Assembly: GCA_022448955.1 (NCBI GenBank)
Contig: JAKVCU010000071.1
Coordinates: forward strand, 1-55,348
Direction of reading: 5' to 3'
From: Saprospiraceae bacterium
Lineage (GTDB): Bacteria; Bacteroidota; Bacteroidia; Chitinophagales; Saprospiraceae
Length of the DNA: 55,348 nucleotides
Position numbers and translations under genes: made by a program. Below, one piece after another: positions 36,958 through 44,706 of the stretch. Every line of letters begins with the position of its first letter. Position 1 is the stretch's first letter. The notes below the pieces were generated by a model, which was not told where the DNA came from, searched no databases, and saw nothing but the letters and a program-made list of their open reading frames with translations.

Positions 36958-37001
36958 AAACAAAAAAGTTATCCTTCTTGGGAGAGGGCGCTTTTTTGTT
37001 T
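36958..37001 (+). promoter_or_regulatory. A/T-rich hairpin upstream of the second paralog
   Basis: AAACAAAAAAG and CTTTTTTGTTT make a perfect 11-base stem around a 22-base loop rich in purines. It may be a terminator or leader structure 77 bases before the start at 37079. Confidence 0.35.
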
Positions 37002-37078
37002 TGTTAAATAAGTAGGCAGAGCTTATATTTTTAGGTAGGAGTTTTTAATTTAAGGTTCCATAATTAAATTAAGGAATC

Positions 37079-37483
37079 ATGAAACTAAAACAACTTCTTT
37101 TTGCATCCACTTTTCTCTTTGGCTTTGCTATCGCTTCTTTGGCACAAATGACAACTGTAAGTACTTATAAGAACGACGTCTTACTTGTAATATGTGCTGA
37201 AATATCAACACTTGATGAGCCCGAACAACAGTTGGAACTTATTAATAATAAACGATTTACATTTTTTTCTTTTGAAAATGAAGAAGGACTTGAAAATAAG
37301 GTAATGAAAGTAAAGATGAAAGCTCATGAAAATATTCAAGACCTAGATCCTGATTCGATTAAAAAGATCAATGTTTATAAGAAGAAAGAAGATTTACGAA
37401 AGTATAAAGTAGATGACGCCTCAGGACTGATAGAAATTTATCTAGAAACAGATATAGATTTCTGGTATCTAATTACTCAATAA
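37079..37483 (+). CDS. small secreted protein, paralog of the gene at 36165
   Basis: A 134-residue protein with a signal peptide (MKLKQLLFASTFLFGFAIASLAQ). It has no named family I recognise. It aligns with the protein at 36165 across the whole mature part: RFTFFSFE, NKVMKVKMKAHENIQDLDPDSI, EDLRKYKVDDASGLIEI, LETDIDFWYLIT. The two are clearly diverged duplicates separated by about 500 bases. The gamma carbonic anhydrase gene starts 11 bases after the stop, so the two are probably cotranscribed. That pairing may be a clue to function but does not prove one. Confidence 0.7.
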   Translation: MKLKQLLFASTFLFGFAIASLAQMTTVSTYKNDVLLVICAEISTLDEPEQQLELINNKRFTFFSFENEEGLENKVMKVKMKAHENIQDLDPDSIKKINVYKKKEDLRKYKVDDASGLIEIYLETDIDFWYLITQ

Positions 37484-37494
37484 TTTTCATCTCA

Positions 37495-38010
37495 ATGGCT
37501 CTTATAAAAACGGTTAGAGGATTTACTCCTCAAATTGGTAATGACTGTTACCTTGCGGAAAATGCAACCATCATTGGTGATACGATTATGGGCGATCAAT
37601 GTAGTGTTTGGTTTCAAGCAGTCATACGTGGCGATGTCAATAGTATCCGAATTGGAAATAGAGTCAACATTCAAGATGGTGCTATCATTCATGGTACTTA
37701 TGAGAGAGCTTCCACTACGATTGGAAATAATGTATCCATAGGGCATAGAGCCATGGTCCATGGTTGTACCTTACATGATAATGTATTAGTCGGTATGGGA
37801 GCAATTATCATGGACAATGCCGTAGTGCAAGAGAATGTCCTGATTGCTGCTGGCGCAGTCGTTTTAGAAAACAGTGTGCTGGAGTCGGGCCATATATATG
37901 CGGGCGTTCCTGCAAAGAAAGTAAAAGCTATGAGTAAAGAGCAATTCAAAGATACTATTGAGCGGATTTCCAATGCATATGTCATGTATTCTGGATGGTT
38001 TAAGGAGTGA
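37495..38010 (+). CDS. gamma carbonic anhydrase family protein (hexapeptide-repeat)
   Basis: The 171-residue left-handed beta-helix protein shows hexapeptide repeats from residue about 14 to 140 (ATIIGDTIMGDQCSVWFQAVIRGDVNSIRIGNRVN...). The zinc-binding histidines H66 (IIHG), H84 (IGHR) and H89 (VHG) are all present, and the tail GVPAKKVKAMSKEQ matches the YrdA/PaaY/Cam-like group. These trimers may hydrate CO2, but many members show little activity, so the substrate is uncertain. No signal peptide, so cytoplasmic. It follows the small secreted protein by 11 bases. Confidence 0.9.
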   Translation: MALIKTVRGFTPQIGNDCYLAENATIIGDTIMGDQCSVWFQAVIRGDVNSIRIGNRVNIQDGAIIHGTYERASTTIGNNVSIGHRAMVHGCTLHDNVLVGMGAIIMDNAVVQENVLIAAGAVVLENSVLESGHIYAGVPAKKVKAMSKEQFKDTIERISNAYVMYSGWFKE

Positions 38011-38063
38011 ATAAATCATCCATGAAGCTGCTGATTCATAAATGATTAATGCAATATTTTATT

Positions 38064-38233
38064 TTACAGCCTAGCTGTTCCAAAGTCAATTGGATTTTTA
38101 TAAACTTGGTTTACTAAATAGGTTTTGCCTACTCTTCTTCTCCCCACTAAGGTAATCTTTTGGACTTTGGAGAATTTAAAGCTTCGGTTAGCTCCCGCTT
38201 TTGAATTGCTCTACCAATAACTATATTTTCCAT
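38064..38233 (-). pseudogene. remnant of an AAA-type ATPase (GRRRVGKT family), frameshifted and truncated
   Basis: On the minus strand an ATG at 38233 opens MENIVIGRAIQKRELTEAL, the usual start of the bacterial/archaeal ATPase family in which IGR...EL..AL precedes a Walker A. The frame then dies, but the next frame supplies KITLVGRRRVGKTYLVNQV, an intact Walker A, and stops at 38064. So the two halves of one N-terminal region are joined by a frameshift, and the remaining several hundred residues are absent. Its start overlaps the C-terminus of the frame at 38211-38927. It is too short to work. Confidence 0.7.
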
Positions 38234-38927
38234 TATTTATGTTATTCGGATATAGATTTAGTAGATTACCCAAATGATTAACTACTTCATCTAAAATTTC
38301 AGTATAAGCGATTTCTTTGATTTTAATCATGTCCGCTGAATAGTCAAAATGTAGATCAAATTTGATCCAACCTAAGAAGATTGAATTCTCTTTTTCTAAT
38401 TTAAAGGCTGTATAGCGATCTGATGTAATTCTAGGCCAATTCCCAAAATGAATTTCCTCTTGGAAGCATTGAAGAAAGTTTACGTGAGAGGTTTCGTAAT
38501 GTCTTAAGATATAATCCTTATTAGGATCATTGATAAATGGTGATTCTTCATTTATGGTATCTCCAATTGATAATCTCCTTACTTTGAAATACTCAAATGG
38601 AGTAAATGAAATGATGGTATCAGCAGTCGTATAAAAGGAAGAAGAACTAGTTGTATGATGATAACTGCAAGTATCTCCTTGTATGTCATACCTTACAAAA
38701 CGAACCAGCGTATCTATAGCATTAAAACCTAGTAAAGAAAAGTTCTCATGCATTGGTTTAAAGTAGGCTAATTCAGTGCGGGAGTCATCGCCTAGAGCCC
38801 ATGTTAATTTACCTGTAATCTTTAAATCATCTAATCCATCTTCATCAATATCATAAAGAATGGTATCGATGTAGTTGAAGTCAATGGAAGGATGGATATA
38901 AGTAATACCTGATTGTTGAGCTGTGAC
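38211..38927 (-). pseudogene. secreted-protein-like reading frame with a lost start
   Basis: The frame is open from 38927 to the stop at 38211 (239 codons). It begins right after an in-frame TAA with VTAQQSGITY, which looks like the junction after a signal peptide, and has no ATG, GTG or TTG until Met at 38753. The start-less 58 residues are protein-like, with a calcium-loop-type DIDEDGLDDL. A call starting at 38753 (180 residues) would drop this part. The most likely reading is a decayed secreted protein whose signal peptide was lost, though an unannotated alternative start is not excluded. No family is recognised. The ATPase remnant overlaps its 3' end. Confidence 0.55.
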
Positions 38928-38940
38928 TTAGTATAGAGAT

Positions 38941-39321
38941 GATTTCGGAAACGAAGACTTACGCAAAAAGATACGGTCATTTCTTATTGACTATTTTGAG
39001 CTGTTACTTATATTTCACCATCTACAAACAAAGACGTTAAATACTAAATACTTCAGCTTTTTTCGTTCTGTAACTAAGCCAAGAAACTCAAAAAGAGCTT
39101 TGTCTTGGTACTCAAGTTATTATTCTCGATTGGCAATATACTTTTCAAACAGCTTCATTGAATTACGAGTATTGATGGGAAGAAAATTAACAAGGAGTCT
39201 TTCATCGATAGGAAGTAGTGTTCTGTTAGGGGAAACCAATAGAGGTCCTAAGTAGGACGTTTTGACCTTTTGTAGTCAACTTGTAAGAGGAGTAGATGTT
39301 TCAAAAGAAAAAGATTGCAAA
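38941..39321. other. gene-poor region with possible decayed minus-strand fragments
   Basis: No intact gene is present. A minus-strand frame at 39120-39272 reads like protein (TLLPIDERLLVNFLPINTR) but starts after a stop and has no start codon until the Met near 39160. TTGAGCTGTGACTTA at 38916-38930 recurs with one change at 38996-39010, 80 bases apart. The stretch looks like continuing decay of the neighbouring pseudogenes. Confidence 0.35.
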
Positions 39322-39690
39322 ATGGAAAACACAGAAAAAAGACATTATGCGGTAGTTGACAAGTATCAGCGTAAGCTGACTCTGAAGAGAGGAGAACAAG
39401 TTATCGTGGAATCAGAAAACGCGCTAATCCTAAAAGAAGTAGGTAAAAGTGTATACAATCCTGTTTTTTATTTCCCGAAAGGGGACTTAAAAGTGGAATT
39501 AGTCAAAGAGCCACAAAGACAAAGCCATTGCCCAATCAAAGGCGATGCTACTTATTGGAACTTTGAAAACACTCCAACAGAAGCATATTTTGCATGGAGT
39601 TATGAAGATCCGCTACCTAGAGCAAAAAAAATCGCGGGCTACCTTGGGTTTAATATGAAAGATTTGACCTTAGTGTCTGAGCCCATTTAA
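39322..39690 (+). CDS. DUF427 domain-containing protein
   Basis: The frame opens at 39262, but the ATG at 39322 is preferred because the first 20 residues do not resemble the family. About 122 residues follow with the DUF427 pattern: RGEQVIVESENALILKEVGKSVYNPVFYFPKGDLKVEL, then CPIKGDATYWNF and YFAWSYEDPLPRAKKIAGYLGF. It is cytoplasmic. DUF427 forms a small beta-barrel fold of unknown function. It is convergent with the EamA transporter gene, whose stop is 27 bases away, and lies beside the decayed locus. Confidence 0.88.
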   Translation: MENTEKRHYAVVDKYQRKLTLKRGEQVIVESENALILKEVGKSVYNPVFYFPKGDLKVELVKEPQRQSHCPIKGDATYWNFENTPTEAYFAWSYEDPLPRAKKIAGYLGFNMKDLTLVSEPI

Positions 39691-39717
39691 TATAAAATTA
39701 TAAAGAAGACTTGGGGT

Positions 39718-40611
39718 TTATTTCCTGCTGAGATAGACCCCAATCAGTATCAATATCATTCCCATAAAGTGCATCACATTGATGACTTCTCCATCCACAA
39801 ATCCCCAGATTACGGCTACTGCAGGAACAAGATAACTCACTGTTGAAGAGAAGAGGGGATTCGTATCGTGTATCAATTTGAAAAATAAAATAGAGGCAAA
39901 TACGGTACTGGCTAAGGCCAAAATAATCACATAGCCTAATGCTTCCCATCCTTTAGGATGCTCAGTTAGGGTTGCAGTAAAACCAGTGCTAGTGAACAAA
40001 AATATCATCGCGGGAATTCCTACCATACAGAAAGATACCGCCGAAATCGTTACAGAATTCATTTCTCGCAAATAGGCACCTACCGTGTTTCCACTAGTAG
40101 CATAACAAAGACAGCCAATTACAACGAAGAGGCTATACCACATATTCCCCTCTAAGCCCAATCGGTTTCCGAGAATAATAAGTAAAGCGGCTCCTAAGAG
40201 TCCAATAATTACTCCAGCCAACTTGGCCCACGAAAAAGAACTCTTAAATAAAACGATACCCAAAACTAGCGTAAAAAGTGGCGTTAGTGAATTTAATATT
40301 CCCGCTACTGAACTGCTGATTTCTGTCTGAGCAATAGGGAACATAAAGGAAGGAATGGCCGTACCAGTCAATCCGACAAGTAATAAATAGCCCCATTTGG
40401 ACCAATCTACTTTTTTCCAAATAGACGCTAAAAAAGGAATAAAAGCGATAGCTGAGATCGACAGTCGCATGCAGGCAACTTGTGAAGGCGTATACACTTC
40501 CACACCTTTTTTTATGAGGATGTAAGAAGTTCCCCAAATAAAGCTAAGTAGAATCAAGGTGAGCCATGATTTCACTGAAATAGTCGTTGTAGTATCTATA
40601 TCGGGCTTCAT
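39718..40611 (-). CDS. EamA/DMT superfamily permease (drug/metabolite transporter)
   Basis: A 297-residue integral membrane protein with ten predicted helices in two EamA repeats. The first begins LTLILLSFIWGTSYILIKKGVEVYTPSQVACMRLSISAIAF, the classic W-G-x-x-Y/F entrance, and the second around NMWYSLFVVIGCLCYATSGNTVG. DMT permeases move amino acids, nucleotides, polyamines or drugs; nothing in the context identifies the substrate. It is transcribed away from metF and convergent with DUF427. Confidence 0.92.
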   Translation of the reverse strand: MKPDIDTTTTISVKSWLTLILLSFIWGTSYILIKKGVEVYTPSQVACMRLSISAIAFIPFLASIWKKVDWSKWGYLLLVGLTGTAIPSFMFPIAQTEISSSVAGILNSLTPLFTLVLGIVLFKSSFSWAKLAGVIIGLLGAALLIILGNRLGLEGNMWYSLFVVIGCLCYATSGNTVGAYLREMNSVTISAVSFCMVGIPAMIFLFTSTGFTATLTEHPKGWEALGYVIILALASTVFASILFFKLIHDTNPLFSSTVSYLVPAVAVIWGFVDGEVINVMHFMGMILILIGVYLSRK

Positions 40612-40756
40612 AAATTGATGACTGAAGAAGTTAATTTTCTATGGAATGCTATAGTTTTTAAAGCAGTCGCGAAAGTAAAGTAAATATCATTATGAAAGTA
40701 TGATTGAGCAAAATTGTTTAAACTGCTATGTTTTAATCGTTAAACGAAAGTCATAA

Positions 40757-40786
40757 AAAAGTGGATTTAATTCTCAAAAGTGGATT
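40757..40786 (+). promoter_or_regulatory. tandem direct repeat AAAAGTGGATT upstream of metF
   Basis: The 11-base sequence occurs at 40757-40767 and 40776-40786, 19 bases apart, which is nearly two helical turns. The second copy sits about where the -33 region of the promoter at 40804 would be. It may be a regulator site; the regulator is unknown. Confidence 0.35.
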
Positions 40787-40803
40787 CTCATTTTTCTTAT
40801 TTG

Positions 40804-40811
40804 TACTTTTG
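40804..40811 (+). promoter_or_regulatory. candidate -7 element of metF (TACTTTTG)
   Basis: A match to TAnnTTTG, 63 bases before the preferred metF start. Confidence 0.4.
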
Positions 40812-40873
40812 AGTTTGTCACCCATCCGTTTTTGTGGAAAAACCTAATCAGAAGCCGACAGCAACAAAAAAGA

Positions 40874-41830
40874 ATGAAAGTAACCGATTATTTTGAACAG
40901 GCCAAAGGCCAGACTTTAATCTCTTTCGAAGTACTTCCACCTCTAAAAGGTGGAAGCATGAAGGCCATTTTTGATATTCTTGATCCCTTAATGGAATTTA
41001 AACCTCCTTTTATTGATGTAACCTACCATCGGGAAGAATATATTTACAAGCGCAGAGATAGTGGGTATTATGAAAAAACAAGCATTCGTAAACGTCCAGG
41101 CACGGTAGGTATCTGTGCTTCTATCATGCATCGCTATGGGGTAGATGCTGTTCCTCACTTAATATGTGGAGGATTTACGAAAGAGGATACAGAAAATGTA
41201 TTGATCGATCTCAATTTTTTGAATATCAATAATGTTTTGGCATTACGAGGAGATGCGATGAAATTTGAAGGTAAATTTATTCCAACGGAGGGAGGGCATA
41301 ACTATGCAATAGAATTGGTTGATCAAATCAACCACATGAATCAAGGACAGTATCTGGATACCAATATTGAAAATGGAGAAAAAACAGACTTTTGTATTGG
41401 TATTGCTGGATATCCTGAAAAGCATTTCGAATCTCCCAACTTGGATTTGGATCTCCATTACGCTAAGCAAAAAATCGAAGCTGGAGCAGATTATATCGTC
41501 ACACAAATGTTTTTTGATAATCAAAAGTACTTTGATTACGTCAAGAGTTGTCGTGATGCAGGTATTAGCGTGCCAATCGTTCCAGGGCTTAAGCCAATTA
41601 CTAAAAAGTATCAATTAAGCGCATTACCTCGAATTTTTCATCTAGATTTGCCATCAGACCTAGCGCTTGAGTTGGGTAAAGCAAAGAATGCGGAGGCACG
41701 TAGGCAAGTAGGCATCGAATGGAGTATCCAGCAATCTAAAGAATTAAAGGCAGCTGGAGTCCCTTGCCTTCATTACTACACCATGGGAGATACAGAGACG
41801 ATCAAGAGTATCGCAGAAGCAGTCTATTAG
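40874..41830 (+). CDS. metF: methylenetetrahydrofolate reductase
   Basis: The frame extends up to a GTG at 40832, but the ATG at 40874 gives the family start MKVTDYFEQAKGQTLISFEVLPP. The protein is a TIM-barrel flavoprotein that reduces 5,10-methylene-THF to 5-methyl-THF for methionine synthesis. Visible signatures are the catalytic SFEVLPP, DVTYHREE, VPHLICGGFT, NVLALRGDA, GYPEKHFESPNLDLDL and ADYIVTQMFFDN. At about 318 residues it has normal bacterial MetF length. A tandem repeat and a TAnnTTTG element lie upstream. fahA follows after 66 bases. Confidence 0.95.
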   Translation: MKVTDYFEQAKGQTLISFEVLPPLKGGSMKAIFDILDPLMEFKPPFIDVTYHREEYIYKRRDSGYYEKTSIRKRPGTVGICASIMHRYGVDAVPHLICGGFTKEDTENVLIDLNFLNINNVLALRGDAMKFEGKFIPTEGGHNYAIELVDQINHMNQGQYLDTNIENGEKTDFCIGIAGYPEKHFESPNLDLDLHYAKQKIEAGADYIVTQMFFDNQKYFDYVKSCRDAGISVPIVPGLKPITKKYQLSALPRIFHLDLPSDLALELGKAKNAEARRQVGIEWSIQQSKELKAAGVPCLHYYTMGDTETIKSIAEAVY

Positions 41831-41896
41831 AACCAATCCGCTAGAAAGTAGCCATTTGAATACCAAGGCGGAAAACCAAAATTATAAACTTACAAA

Positions 41897-43171
41897 ATGA
41901 TCAAAGCGAATAAGCCTACTTTAAAATCATGGGTAGAAGTGCCAGATGATAGTGATTTTCCTATCCAGAACCTTCCATTTGGAATTTATACAATAAATGA
42001 TCAGCATCCAAGAGTTTGTATTGCTATTGGTGAGCATATTGCTGATTTGTATGTTCTTGCAGAGCATGGTTTCTTTGAAGATTTAGGTATAGAAAAAGAA
42101 GTATTTGAAAACCATTACCTCAATGATTTTATCGCGCTAGGTAAAGCAAAAACAAGTGGTGTTCGCAATCGCTTGTCTGAGATTTTAGATAATGATCTGG
42201 AGGAATGGGATGCTAGTGAATTAGCTTCTTTTTTCTTGAAACTACAGGCTGAGGTCAAAATGTTAATGCCTGTAAAAGTAGGTGACTATACAGATTTTTA
42301 TTCCAGTAGGGAGCATGCTACAAATGTAGGTACGATGTTTAGAGACCCGGAAAATGCCTTGCTACCCAACTGGTTGCATCTACCTGTAGGATACCACGGC
42401 CGTGCATCTTCTATCGTTGTTTCTGGTACTCCTATCCAACGTCCTGTAGGTCAACAGATGCCAGCTGGAGCTGAGAAGCCTATTTTTGGACCTTCAAAAT
42501 TATTAGACTTCGAATTAGAAATGGGATTTGTAGTCGGTCGAGATACAGATCTAGGCCAATCTGTTTCTACCGCAGAAGCGGAAGATTATATTTTTGGTAT
42601 GGTGATTTTTAATGACTGGTCTGCTCGTGATATCCAAAAGTGGGAATATGTTCCACTTGGACCTTTCTTAGCTAAAAATTTTGCTTCTACCATCTCTCCA
42701 TGGGTAGTTACGATGGATGCGTTAGATGCTTTTAGAGAAGAAGGACCAATGCAAGATCCAGAGGTATTACCATACCTGAAGTATGAAGGAAAGAAAAATT
42801 ATAACATTAATTTGGAAGTAGGTATCCAAGGAGAAAATATGGAGGCAGCTCATACCGTATGCCGTTCCAACTTTAAGCATATGTATTGGAATATGAGCCA
42901 ACAGTTAGCTCATCATACCGTAACAGGTTGTAATATTAATGTAGGTGATATTTGTGCTTCTGGAACCATTAGTGGACCTACTCCTGATTCTTATGGATCA
43001 ATGTTAGAAATATCTTGGAGAGGAACCAAACCCGTTGCTATGCCAGATGGTAGCGAACGAAAGTTCTTGTTAGATGGCGATACCGTGATTATGAAAGCTT
43101 ATTGTGAAAGAGACGGTATACGTATTGGCTTTGGAGAAGCCTCTGGCAAAATTCTCCCAGCAAAATCATAA
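41897..43171 (+). CDS. fahA: fumarylacetoacetase
   Basis: This catalyses the last step of tyrosine catabolism, splitting fumarylacetoacetate into fumarate and acetoacetate. The N-terminal SH3-like domain (PFGIYTINDQHPRVCIAIGE) is followed by the FAH barrel with metal and substrate residues: DFYSSREHATNVG, LPVGYHGRASS, LDFELEMGFVVG, FNDWSARDIQKWEYVPLGPFLAKNFA and GDICASGTISGP. The length of 424 residues is normal for the family. Other tyrosine-degradation genes are not in this window. The ATG of the PBP4-like gene begins one base after its stop. Confidence 0.96.
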   Translation: MIKANKPTLKSWVEVPDDSDFPIQNLPFGIYTINDQHPRVCIAIGEHIADLYVLAEHGFFEDLGIEKEVFENHYLNDFIALGKAKTSGVRNRLSEILDNDLEEWDASELASFFLKLQAEVKMLMPVKVGDYTDFYSSREHATNVGTMFRDPENALLPNWLHLPVGYHGRASSIVVSGTPIQRPVGQQMPAGAEKPIFGPSKLLDFELEMGFVVGRDTDLGQSVSTAEAEDYIFGMVIFNDWSARDIQKWEYVPLGPFLAKNFASTISPWVVTMDALDAFREEGPMQDPEVLPYLKYEGKKNYNINLEVGIQGENMEAAHTVCRSNFKHMYWNMSQQLAHHTVTGCNINVGDICASGTISGPTPDSYGSMLEISWRGTKPVAMPDGSERKFLLDGDTVIMKAYCERDGIRIGFGEASGKILPAKS

Positions 43172-43172
43172 T

Positions 43173-44636
43173 ATGATGAAACAGCAGCTTCTTGTTATTT
43201 GCTTTTTAGTCGTAAGCATTGGTTTATTTGCGCAAAGCAAATGGCAAAAAGCTGTAGATCAATTTATGAAAGATCCTGCATTAGTGCATGCAAGTGTAGG
43301 GATATGCGTGATGAATAATTCTAACGGTAAAATTGTTGCATCCTACAACGATCAGCAAAGCCTTATTCCTGCATCTAGCCTGAAAATTGTTACGACAGCC
43401 AGTGGATTAGCAATTCTAGGAAATGACTTTCGGTTTAAAACAACATTGGCCTATGATGGTGAAATTGATCTAGATGGTGTTCTTTCTGGTAATATTTATA
43501 TCCAAGGAAAAGGCGACCCCACATTAGGTTCAGATGTATTCACCGCTACTCCAGATATCAATGGTATCCTATCTAGATGGGGCGATGCTATTCAATCAAG
43601 TGGCATCAAAGCAATATCTGGTAAGATCGTAGGAGATGGAAGTTACTTTTCATCAAATGTAGCTATTCAGACTTGGCAATGGGGAGATATTGGCAACTAT
43701 TATGGAGCAGGAGCTTATGGCTTAAATTTTCATGAAAATCTATACTATCTGCGTTTCAGACAAGCACATCGCTTAAAGGAAACACCAGATATCTCAGTAA
43801 TTGAACCAGAAGTACCTGGTCTGAGCTTTCGTAATGAAGTTAAAAGTGCTGGTGCTCGATCGGGTGACAATGCCTATATTTATGGTGCTCCTTACTCTTA
43901 CTTACGCTATGTAAGAGGGACAATTCCTATTGGAAAAGGCCTTTTCTCTATTAAAGGATCCATACCTGATCCACCTTATTTTACAGCCTTCCACCTGGCT
44001 AAAAAATTAGAAGAAATTGGGATTTCTTCTAATGGAGTGGCTACACAACTGCAATTGGTAGCGTCAAAAGAAGTAAGTAAAGCAGAAAGAAATATTTTTC
44101 ACACTCATGAATCACCTATGCTACAGGAGATCGTGATTAGGACCAATCAAAAAAGTATCAATCTTTATTGTGAAAGTATTTTAAAAACAATCGGACAAAA
44201 ACGCAAGAAAGCTGGAACAAGTAAAGCTGGTTTACAAGCTTTAAAAGAGGAATGGAAAGGTAGAGGCGTAGATTTTTCTGGCGTAAGCCTAGATGATGGG
44301 AGTGGCCTTTCTCCAAGGGACTTAGTTACAGCTCGCTTCATGAGTCGTTTTCTCAGTAAAGTGTCGCGCGATCCTAAAATAGCTACTACATTTAAAAACT
44401 CATTACCTCTTGCTGGTGTATCAGGTATTCTTAAACGAAAGTTTAAAGGTACTGCTGGGTACAAGAAGATTTGGGCGAAGAGCGGTACGCTAGGTGGAGT
44501 AAGAACCTATGCAGGCTATTGCCAAAATATAAAAGGTGAGGAGCTCAGCTTTTGTATTTTGGTTAATAATTACAAAGGATCAGGTGGCGCAATGCGCAAA
44601 AAAATGGAACAATTAATGCTACAGTTTTGTAAATAG
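43173..44636 (+). CDS. dacB: D-alanyl-D-alanine carboxypeptidase/endopeptidase (PBP4, class C low-molecular-mass PBP)
   Basis: The frame overlaps fahA upstream, but the signal peptide MMKQQLLVICFLVVSIGLFAQ begins at 43173, one base after the fahA stop, so that start is used. It is a secreted PBP4-type peptidoglycan hydrolase. The active site SxxK is S68-S-L-K71, the second motif lies in SLDDGSGLSPRDLVTARF, and the KTG equivalent is WAKSGTLGG near the C-terminus. A large insertion between the first motifs (about residues 85-330) is typical of the group. It trims pentapeptides and cleaves cross-links in the periplasm. Translational coupling to fahA looks accidental rather than functional. Confidence 0.92.
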   Translation: MMKQQLLVICFLVVSIGLFAQSKWQKAVDQFMKDPALVHASVGICVMNNSNGKIVASYNDQQSLIPASSLKIVTTASGLAILGNDFRFKTTLAYDGEIDLDGVLSGNIYIQGKGDPTLGSDVFTATPDINGILSRWGDAIQSSGIKAISGKIVGDGSYFSSNVAIQTWQWGDIGNYYGAGAYGLNFHENLYYLRFRQAHRLKETPDISVIEPEVPGLSFRNEVKSAGARSGDNAYIYGAPYSYLRYVRGTIPIGKGLFSIKGSIPDPPYFTAFHLAKKLEEIGISSNGVATQLQLVASKEVSKAERNIFHTHESPMLQEIVIRTNQKSINLYCESILKTIGQKRKKAGTSKAGLQALKEEWKGRGVDFSGVSLDDGSGLSPRDLVTARFMSRFLSKVSRDPKIATTFKNSLPLAGVSGILKRKFKGTAGYKKIWAKSGTLGGVRTYAGYCQNIKGEELSFCILVNNYKGSGGAMRKKMEQLMLQFCK

Positions 44637-44706
44637 AGTGACTTAAAGTTTTTTAACTTTGCTAGAAGGGCAGTTTTGATGATTGTCCTAGATTCAAACC
44701 ATAGAT

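Larger units (their letters stand above)
36585..37078. other. intergenic region between paralogous secreted genes, rich in inverted repeats
   Basis: It holds a terminator-like REP hairpin (36695-36726), an 18-base palindrome (36830-36847), and an A/T hairpin (36958-37001). No reading frame of note was found on either strand. Confidence 0.5.

Noticed and set aside
37495-38010. Acetyltransferase, because of the hexapeptide repeats
   Set aside because: The three zinc histidines and the GVPAKKVKAM tail fit the gamma carbonic anhydrase group better.
38211-38753. Intact 180-residue hypothetical gene starting at Met 38753
   Set aside because: The protein-like frame continues 58 codons upstream to a stop, so this Met is probably internal to a decayed gene.
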